Shown here piece after piece: positions 56,626 to 64,000 of a stretch of 64,000 nucleotides of DNA (position 1 is its first letter; every line of letters starts with the position of its first letter). Location: positions 6,539,311 to 6,603,310 of the forward strand of contig NC_090612.1 in NCBI RefSeq assembly GCF_004359215.1, given 5' to 3'. Below the pieces are notes generated by a model that was not told the DNA's origin, searched no databases, and worked only from the letters and a program-made list of their open reading frames with translations. Source of the DNA: Bremia lactucae. Lineage: Eukaryota > Oomycota > Peronosporomycetes > Peronosporales > Peronosporaceae. Both the position numbers and the translations under genes were made by a program.

Positions 56626-57705
56626 GGCTAGGTTCTGTTTACTCTCACCTCCTAGAGGTTCAACAGATTCTAGGTCTTCCGCAGCAGGGCGCCCTGCACC
56701 TACTGGGTATCGACGTTTTCCTGCACCGTGCCAGATTTCTGGTATTGGTGCTAATTCCTTCTTTACGCGTATTTCGTAGGGGGCAGGTCGGACGTAAATG
56801 TTTCATGCTTTCGCACATATAACATCTACGAATGTTCATATGCTGTTCCACAGCTTGAAATGCCTCTTCTCCTTCCTCAACGAGGCTTAAATCCATGGGT
56901 TCCGGTCTATTAGACAGTACCATGTGCTCGAAGAGCCTGTTCGGTAAACAGGCGTGCTAACGCGAGCAGACTTCAAGTCGAACTCAGCGCGTAGCGCTAT
57001 GGCAACCGCCTCGTCGAACGTAGCAGGATGAGATCGGAATAATTCCGTCCGGGCAAACGCCCTCATTGAGACCCCCCATAAAGATGGCACTACAATTGCT
57101 TCTTGCACCGGGTTTTGATGCATAGATGCAATGAGAGTTCTCAACTCCTAGACAAAGTCCCCTAGGGTTCTTGTACCCTGTCGAGTCGCTAGGAGCCGTG
57201 CTCGCACGAAAAGCCTGTTCAGGCGGTGCAAACATGCTGGTCATTTGTTGTTTCAGCGAATCCCATGAGGGGAACGCGTCGTGTATGGGCGTGCTGCACG
57301 ATAGTGCCAACTCCATGGCTCTACCTCCGAGTTTGAAAATGACCATAGCCACCTTTTGCCGTTCTGTTAAGAACAAGGCGGAATCAATGGACAATTTCAT
57401 CTGCTTAATCCAAAAAGGGAGATTTTTTCCTCTTTTCCCTCAAATGTCTTCACATTTACAGTTAGAGGGCGAGCCCTCGGCTCTGAGTCAGGTACAGAGA
57501 TGTACCGGGTTGGCATAGATGCCGCTAAATGGTCCTGTACCTAACCGATCAGGGAGGCTTCGTACCGCATAAAGGCTTCAAGCCTTGCATGCAGGACCTC
57601 TTGTCCGTGGGAGATAAGAAATCCACGTGCTCAAGCCCAAAATAAGGTTTTGAGCTTGTCAAAAGCGGCGCGTTGCGCTTCTGACAATTCTGGAACCTCC
57701 TACAT
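56626..57705 (-). pseudogene. Family A gag, copy 3, stop at codon 2
   Basis: ATG at 57705 is followed directly by TAG. Downstream, [20 protein letters not shown] and LGGRAMELALSCSTPIHDAF (57400-57230), SMFAPPEQAF, then a zinc knuckle with all ligands, CYMCESMKHLRPTC (56825-56780), in the frame 56923-56660. Frameshifts lie near 57130 and 56930. Confidence 0.72.
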
Positions 57706-57765
57706 TTTCGTGAGGGTTTAGTCTTGTAAAGACTCAGGCGTAAATTCACTACGAGTGCTACCAGG

Positions 57766-58248
57766 TGTAGCGGAGCTACCTCGCTCCTAAAGTCAGAGGA
57801 AGACATTCAGACTCAGATGGTCACTTAGTTCTATTGAACTAATGGGTTTAATAACTCAGGGAGTCGTACAAGCTATTAAAGCTTAAGGAATCCTAGTTCA
57901 AGGGATTCAGGTTTCGTAGAACCAAGTGGCAACTAGTGCCCAAGAGTATTTACCTTAGAAAGGTTTCTATCTCTTCCAGATCAATGCGCAAGCTTAGAAA
58001 GGCGCTTAACGCTATAAGATCAAAAGGGGAACTGCACTTTATTTAATTATTTAAATCTAAAAAACTTACCCTAGCTAAATTAAAAAAGATTTTGGCCGCC
58101 AGATTTATATCTGGCGGCGACCACATTTGTTACCCATAATAAATGGGATTTAAGTAACTATCTATTTAAAAATGAGATAAAAGGGTACTTACCCATAAAG
58201 TCAATGTACCACAACAACGGTTCTCCGACCGATGTGTATCCCATTACA
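57766..58248 (-). repeat. Family A LTR 3 (5' end of the tandem)
   Basis: 483 bp, TGTAGCGGAG... to ...CCCATTACA on the plus strand. It differs at many positions from LTRs 1 and 2, which are alike. Confidence 0.85.
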
Positions 58249-58910
58249 CTAAGGCTTAAAAATAGGAAAAGAAGTAAAATTGTATTAATATAGGGAAATG
58301 CTATTTCGACCCTACAATTTGGTTATCTTCAACCCATGCTAAAATAAATTGCCGTCGCTGTAATTTTATTTTTGCGTGGGTGGGGTGATCAAAAGCAGGT
58401 AAAAGTGCGAGCAGCACTATATTACGGCCTACTTTGGCTGGAAAATTTTACGGTCGCGATTTATTGATGATGGCTTTGCCGATAGTGAGTAAGAGGAGAA
58501 CAAGGACAGCACACAAATAAGCATAGAGGATAAAAGTGATACTTTTGATCATGTAGAAAAGGGATCATTTGGAGGCGGGCACGTCTTAATCCGGTCACGC
58601 TCTACTTAGACACACACCCTAGCACAGCGAGGAAGCGGTTAGACCGGCTTCTCTTGGCGTGCAGTGAGGTAGTTGTGGTGGGCGCCTTAGCGACCTCACC
58701 CAGCGCACTAAGTACTCTAGCAAAGAGTCGTCACGGGAGCGGTAATCCGGCTCCTCGTGCGCACTTACTAAGTAGAAAGTAGTTTTCAGACTGATTTATA
58801 TTTAATCGCATTTAATATAATTACCTATACTTACCAATCAAAAATGTCATCTCTGTAGATTATACTAATATGTATTGCGAGCGTATCCTTCTAGATACCT
58901 CGCATAACGG
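58249..58910. other. Rest of the target LTR, then unassigned sequence before element B
   Basis: 58249 to about 58345 continues the family C LTR broken at 43153 (CTAAGGCTTAAAAATAGG, GTATTAATATAGG). About 58346-58910 has no coding segment I can name. A 24-bp stretch at 58689-58712 matches the palindrome arm in family A with one difference. Part of this region may be the 3' LTR of element B, but without the partner LTR I cannot set limits. Confidence 0.45.
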
Positions 58911-59729
58911 ATGACGCTAGCCGTCATCCCTCCTAATGTGAATGCACCTATGTGCATCACATGTGGGTCGTCTGCGAAGATGCCCACTCAACCTCGCACT
59001 AAGCGCACGCGCCGCGTTAACACGCCGGCAGCGTCCAAAGCCTTAGTCGAAACGCCGACAGCTACTGCTCCTGTCGCGTTAACGGGGCTTAAGGATCCAT
59101 CCCACTTGAATAGTGAGGATGTCAATCCGTCGCTCATTGTCGACTACAATGAGTCGACCTCGTTGCCGTCACTTCATAGTAGTGATGCGGACAACGAGCT
59201 AATGGGGAAGGATGATGGCGCATTATTACCTATCCAAACTTCTCTCATTGCTCACAAAATGGAGGCAACAAAGTTTTATAATGCTGTCTCGTCGTCTTCG
59301 CTGGCTAGCCCAGCGACCATTAATGAGAGCGCTGCTCATAAATGCGCAGCTGCTTCTCCTTCTGGTAAATCACAACGCCTTTTGCTCAAACCATTATCCA
59401 TAATTGTTCTGACATAGGGGATTCTGAGCCTAATAGCTCCGCCGACGACACGTGAACGCGCTCAGTCAGTGTCACAAGCCAGTCGTTTTGAACGTGGCTA
59501 TGTGACGGGTGGCATATCACCGATGCCTCTTCCATCTAAATGGCCTCGTTTAAACGGACCAAAAGCGTCGCTCCTAGAGGTACTTTACCCCCTGTTTCTT
59601 CTCACCGCGCGACTCCTGCTAGTCTATTTGAGACTAGCGGAGAGGCCTCAGCTGGTTCTCCTTTTCATAGGCAGTCACCAAGTCGGGCACGTCAATACAT
59701 AGAGCATCGAAGAGTCGAAACTCTTCGGG
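58911..59729 (+). pseudogene. Family B antisense reading region
   Basis: Plus-strand frame 58911-59417, 168 codons, begins MTLAVIPPNVNAPMCITCG and is rich in Ser, Thr and Ala (TPAASKALVETPTATAPVAL). After a stop, a Ser/Pro-rich frame continues at 59540-59755 (VAPRGTLPPVSSHRATPASL). It is opposite to pol and lies beyond the chromodomain, the position seen in families A and C. The start may be earlier or later; no second copy is in the window. Function unknown. Confidence 0.45.
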
Positions 59730-61340
59730 TATCCCTTCACTGGACGAGGATTTGAGACTTTTGCCTCACAGAGCGGTGAACAAGCAACTTTCCAACAAGG
59801 AAACGTTGATTCCCACCCGCATCCATCAGTGCAGGCGGCACCCGATAGGAGTGGCGATTCCGCCCACCTAATTGCGGCTGCCTTACCCGCGTCCGTTCAA
59901 TCGTAGGCATTAAACGCTGCTGGACGACGCATTGGAGATCTCGAGGGTCAAGTCTTGCGACTGACCTCGGATCTTCAGGATGTCCGCGCGAAGGTTTGTC
60001 AGGGTTATGAACGCCCTGAAACTTCAGCTTGACATCCTGGAGATATTGATGCTGAGGAACCCGCATTAGGGGCTGGGTGTCCCTCGCTCTCCGAGTCCTT
60101 TTCGTGGTGGGAGGAGTCAGTCGGCTGAAAGTTTTTCACTTTCAGTCGGCGTCACCATCGATCTCATTAGACGGATGGGGGTATGTGACCTCATTAAAGC
60201 CTACATACCGTTTCGTCCCACGTAAAATACGAGGTGCGTCTTCATATACGGGGGAAGGGTGAGCCTATAATTTAGGTCTCCGACCTCTTCTACCACCGTA
60301 AAAGGGCCCAATGAAACGCGGCAACAACTTTGTAGTACCTCCAGGTAGTACAGAAATTGCATTTTTAGGCAGGGTAGCAGTACTTAATAGTACTTTTTCA
60401 CCCACAATAAAGCGTTCATTATTTTTGCGACCATTTCGGTCCGCAGATTCGTTTTGCTTGTCCTGTGCGCTTGCCATCGCGTCACGGACTTTTGGTGTGG
60501 TGGCTAATCGCTCATCCACAAACGTTGAGCCTCGCTCACACTTTTAGCATCAAACTCGCCTATGACACCGCCGAGAGGTCGGTCATAGGACGTAGTTTTA
60601 TTGACCACTGCTAAACTGGAAGGGTCACTAGGGCAAGTTTCTGTCGTTGAGATGATACCCTCGCGGGTCATCGTAACTATGTCCCTCTTTCGCACCGAGA
60701 ATAGTGAAAGGGCCCTTCCCCTCTAAGGCTCGGGCTGCGCACAAACGAGACTGGCGTCCGAAGATGGCGCATTCCGTTATATAAAACGGTGTCTCACCCG
60801 TACTGGCGTGGACACTGTTATTTATAGCGAACTCCATAAAGTGCAATTGTTTGCTCCATTCTTTGGGAGTTACTATCGTGTGTAAGACATCCGCCAAGAC
60901 CCGATTGGCACGATCTGTTTGACCATCGGTCTGTAGATGATCTGCAGTCGACATGTGGAGCTTGCTACCTAGCAGCTCGAATACATGTCGCCAAAGACCA
61001 CACGTAAAACGTGGATCCCGGTCCGATACTATGGACTCGGCATCCCGTGTAGTCGGTATACATGATCCAGGAACAAGAGAGCTGCCTCCTTGCCCGTGAT
61101 CGATGTTTTACATGGTGCTAAATGCATCATTTTGCTCAGTCTGTCTACAAAGACGACGAGCCCCGTCCGACCCTTATGATCGGGCGGCATGCCAAACATG
61201 AAGTCCAGACTTACTGACTTCCAAGAGTTGGATGTAATCCGTAGCGGCGTCAGTGGCGCACTGCGGTACGGTGCAGGCTTAATGCGCTGACTCTGTTCGC
61301 AAGAGCAAATATGGCGCATCATGGAGCTCGTGAAGAATCA
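59730..61340 (-). pseudogene. Family B integrase with chromodomain
   Basis: From 61322 down: zinc-region end (HICSCEQSQRIKPAP), core (SLDFMFGMPPDHKGRTGLVV, VSDRDPRFT out of frame near 61020), STADHLQTDGQTDRANRVL (catalytic Glu replaced by Asp), NNSVHASTGETPFYI, C-terminal domain 60519-60265 (VGEKVLLSTATLPKN, LLPRFIGPF) and chromodomain start 59850-59737 (PPALMDAGGNQRFLV, KLLVHRSVRQKSQILVQ), after which the frame stops. Frameshifts near 61025, 60650, 60510 and 60260. Confidence 0.75.
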
Positions 61341-62330
61341 TCCGCTTGAGATCTGTGTCATGAGGCATATAGATTGTCAAGGGATCACAAGGTGACAGTT
61401 GATGCCATAACAGGCCATCGCTGTAGCTAAAGCGATTTAGCTTAGCTTTCAGGTGCGACGGAAGGGTTACCTTTCGTCCACCAAAGTGATCCAACAGCAG
61501 GCGACAATACTCGTCCTGACTGTAGCTCTCTTTTATTTCAGAGGCTAATGAGCTCGTCACGTGGTATGCCTTCATGGCTGCCAACGTCGGCGGCTGAAAT
61601 TGTGCTTTAGCACTAGACACACTTTCCTGGTGTCTTGCCTCGAAGTCTGGTCTGCGCGACAAAGCGTCAGCCAAGACATTCGACTAACCCGGCTTGTATT
61701 CAACTTTGAAATTAAATTTAGAGAATAATGTAAGCCATCTTGTCATACTAGGCGAAAGGTGCGGTGAGTTCATTGTGGTCCGCAGTGATGCGTGATCCGT
61801 ATAAACCACAAATGGTTCGGTGCCCAATAGGTGCACACGAAATTTGACAAGAGCACACTTTATTAAAAGTAGCTCTTTGTCATGCATAGGGTAATTCAGC
61901 TCCGCGGCTTTTAAAAGCCGGGACTGATAAGAAACGACACGGTCAACAGCGTCTTCATTCTTCTGCATGAGCGCGCTGCCGATTGCAAAATTACTGGCAT
62001 TACAGACGACGCTAAAGGGCTTATCCCCGTCTGACAATGCCAAGACCGGTGCCTCAACAAGAGACTGCTTCACTGATGTGAACGCATCATCTTTTTTTCT
62101 TGACCAAACCCATTCTGCGTCCTTTTTAAGGAGGTCAGATAATGGTTTAGTTTGCTCAGCATAATTCTTGCTATATGTATGCAAGTAATTAGCGAGCCCT
62201 AGCGCAAATCCTTCACATGCCGTGGGATTGGCCATTCCTTTACCGATTTTACATTTTCTGGGTCTGCTCGTACACCATGCGTACCTACGATGCAGCCCAG
62301 CACAGGTATCCCAGGGATCCCTATGACGCA
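61341..62330 (-). pseudogene. Family B RT end, RNase H and linker
   Basis: 62331-61684 is open for 215 codons: GLANYLHTYSKNYAEQTKPL, DAEWVWSRKKDDAF, FSVVCNASNFAIGSALMQKN, RVVSYQSRLLKAAELNYPMH, FVVYTDHASLRTTMNSPHLS, FNFKVEYKPG. After one stop the frame goes on (MADALSRRPD, 61674) into the linker before the integrase. RNase H usually reads CDASDFAIG; here CNASNFAIG, so a catalytic Asp is replaced by Asn. Confidence 0.8.
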
Positions 62331-62900
62331 CTTTTGCAAGTTGACGTACAATTAAGCGTCCTTCAAAGTCTGCAACACAGCGTCTAAATGACGCTTGTGC
62401 GACTCTATTGCGCTCAGCCCATCCTCGGCCCTACTATGCACGAATCCATCGTCAAAATAATGGGGTGCGTTAGGCACGGTGCTGACGCATCACGTGAGCC
62501 ACCACTCGGTTATATGTCGCTGGTGCGTTTTTCAACCCTTGGGGCATCAGAAGCCACTCCCAAAGCATACCGCTTGGGGTGCTTACAGCTGTTTTGGCTA
62601 CATCGGGCTCTCATGAATACCTGATAGTAGCCATCTTTCAAATCCAACGCAGAAAAGATAGTTGACTTTCCCATGAAGTTCAACAAAACATCTTTCCGCG
62701 GGATTGGCGTTTTGAGCCGGTATGGTCGCCGTGTTCAGCTTATTGTAAGCATGAACCACGCGCCTTCCACCTGTGGATTTACGCACACAGAAGGTCGGAC
62801 TGATGTGAGGCGATTTGCTCTCACGCACATTAACCGCCTTGACTCGCTTGTCGAAGAACTCATCGATATAGTCGACTTATTATTTCGGCAACGGCCAATG
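62331..62900 (-). pseudogene. Family B reverse transcriptase palm
   Basis: 62828-62598 (RESKSPHISPTFCVRKSTGG, VVHAYNKLNTATIPAQN), then in other frames [15 protein letters not shown] sequence near 62560 and HYFDDGFVHSRAEDG near 62460-62420, so the YxDD active site is kept. Frameshifts near 62720, 62600 and 62340. Confidence 0.7.
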
Positions 62901-64000
62901 CCTGGTCACACAATATTTGGTGCCAGGTTCGAGGTCTATTTCGTGCCCGATGCCCCTATCTGCTGGAAGGTGGCTCGGACTTCTTCTGGAAACACATCGC
63001 GACATTTCCACGGAACCTCAACGAACGGACTGTCTCTCAAGGCATTCCAGCCTTGAGCAGCGAACCGTTTCTTTTTGTCCGTTTCAAGGACGCTCTCGTC
63101 CATCTTGGACAACAGTCCACCAAGTTCTCTTCTGGAACTGGTGTGACTATTTCGTGGATCTTTCCTTCCTTTAATTCGGCAAGGAAAAGATCCCACGACA
63201 TCTCCGGAAGATTAACTATCTCCTCGGCAGATTTAAAGACTTGCCGGAGCACCTCAACCGAGGATGCCTCCGCAATTTCGTCTTGACGGCCTCGAACACC
63301 TCGTTCGAAGGCCCGTCCTCTTTATTAGAGACCGATCCAAAGGTCACTCGTTTAGACATGCCTTTAATCGTCCCATCTGTCAAGTACTCGTTCTTCGAAT
63401 CACCACGACCTTTTCCTGGAAAGCGGGGGCCGTTGCACTCCTGGCTAACGCACCCCTTCCAACCGCACCAGGCTCTAAGCACTGTGCCGGTTCATGCGAC
63501 GCATAACTTCCTGTCAGCTCGCCGTCTACTGCCACAAGCTCTCGGCTCTGTGCAGGACAATCAGACGCATGACTACTTGTCATCGCCCTTTTCAATACCC
63601 CAGTCTCCACGAGCTGGGTAGGAATGGTGACGTTTGACACCCCGTCACGCACCCTCAACTGTGTTCAACACGACATCAGTTGCATACACCTCTCGCACGA
63701 GCACAACCTTCCCGGTGTCCTGCATAGAGTTCGCAACTGTGCGTGTACGCCAGTCCATCCATGGTTAGTACTTTGCCAACCATGGCATGCTAGGATGAGG
63801 TCATACGGACTCTCCATACCTAGCACTGTAAACTTCTCTTTACAAGAGAAGTCACTGAAGCTGAAGGCAAGTTCTACCTGAACTCCCTCAGAAGTAACGA
63901 GCGCACCGTTGGCCAAACGAACGGTCGCCTCTTCTCGCTTGCAACCTGGCAAAGCGACTCAAACATCGCCGGTCTCTTTCTTAGAGCCGCGAGTTTTAAA
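62901..64000 (-). pseudogene. Family B protease-RT linker and protease, runs off the right edge
   Basis: Linker pieces 63482-63216 (MSKRVTFGSVSNKEDGPSNE), 63252-63037 (MSWDLFLAELKEGKIHEIVT), and 63196-62936 leading to the segment before RT. Protease 63952-63665 (VRLANGALVTSEGVQVELAF, GMESPYDLILACHGW); the second block should continue GMPWL but shifts frame. The catalytic DSG lies outside the window. Confidence 0.7.

Larger units (their letters stand above)
43154..58248 (-). mobile_element. Tandem family A gypsy element: three LTRs, two internal regions
   Basis: LTRs at 43154-43626, 50404-50876 and 57766-58248 enclose two internal regions in the same (minus) orientation, sharing the middle LTR. 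The whole is flanked by CTAAG at 43149-43153 and 58249-58253. The spacing of matching sites is 7250 bp through LTR, antisense region, integrase and RNase H, and 7382 bp after a 132-bp difference in RT. Primer binding sites (TGGTAGCACTCGTAG on the minus strand) lie at about 50390-50402 and 57752-57764, polypurine tracts (GATGGGGGAGGG) beside 43627 and 50877. Confidence 0.88.

Noticed and set aside
59911..60030. Coiled-coil-like plus frame in family B (GDLEGQVLRLTSDLQD)
   Set aside because: The minus strand here is the integrase-chromodomain linker, with typical sequence on both sides, so this is likely a shadow; it was left out of the family B antisense feature.
1..64000. tRNA, rRNA, CRISPR and riboswitch features
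   Set aside because: No cloverleaf, rRNA-like block or regularly spaced short repeats were recognised; a tRNA scan could still find something small.

Overview
The window is eukaryotic and looks like a repeat-rich oomycete chromosome, probably Peronosporales (Phytophthora or a downy mildew). This is an inference from the Ty3/gypsy, Ty1/copia and Mutator-like element mix, from protein wording typical of oomycete retroelements, and from two host genes of which one carries six 60-73 bp introns. No rRNA, tRNA, CRISPR array or bacterial feature was seen. Only about 3.6 kb (39457-43034) is ordinary gene space: a small twin-CX9C protein like the cytochrome oxidase assembly factor Coa4/Cmc3 (39822-40055, +) and, convergent with it, a complete seven-exon PP2A B''-type regulatory subunit of 713 aa (42717-40179, -). 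Almost all the rest is transposable-element DNA in varying decay.

Two gypsy families dominate. Family A has LTRs of about 473 bp (element sense TGTAATGGG...CTCCGCTACA). It occurs as a fragment at 1440-2450 (+), as one element split into 32279-36063 (+) and 36534-39378 (-), and as a tandem LTR-internal-LTR-internal-LTR structure at 43154-58248 (-) flanked by one 5-bp target duplication. Family C has LTRs with CGTTACA ends. It occurs at 1-984 (-), 2500-4684 (-), 4696-5960 (+), as a nearly whole element at about 22440-30830 (-), and as LTR scraps at 39415-39456, 43035-43153 and 58249-58345. A third family, B, runs from about 58911 off the right edge (-).

From 5960 to 19812 lies a head-to-tail array of internally deleted copia pol units on the minus strand. 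Three consecutive units are 2138, 2137 and 2145 bp. Each joins the middle of the reverse transcriptase to the start of the protease, and that same junction recurs five times. One stretch of the array (13105-18936) still holds the copia 3' end with RNase H and the end of gag. Right of the array are three inverted or direct fragments of another copia gag (19830-21890).

The most interesting architecture is an open reading region on the strand opposite pol, between the pol chromodomain or integrase end and the 3' LTR, in families A, B and C. In family A its place inside the element is fixed by LTRs, polypurine tract and target duplication. Other notable items are the tandem family A element, a family A element whose 3' half is inverted, several perfect inverted repeats, including a 106-bp palindrome present twice, and a mosaic insert in an LTR. 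No pol gene in the window is intact; each shows frameshifts, stops or altered catalytic residues.
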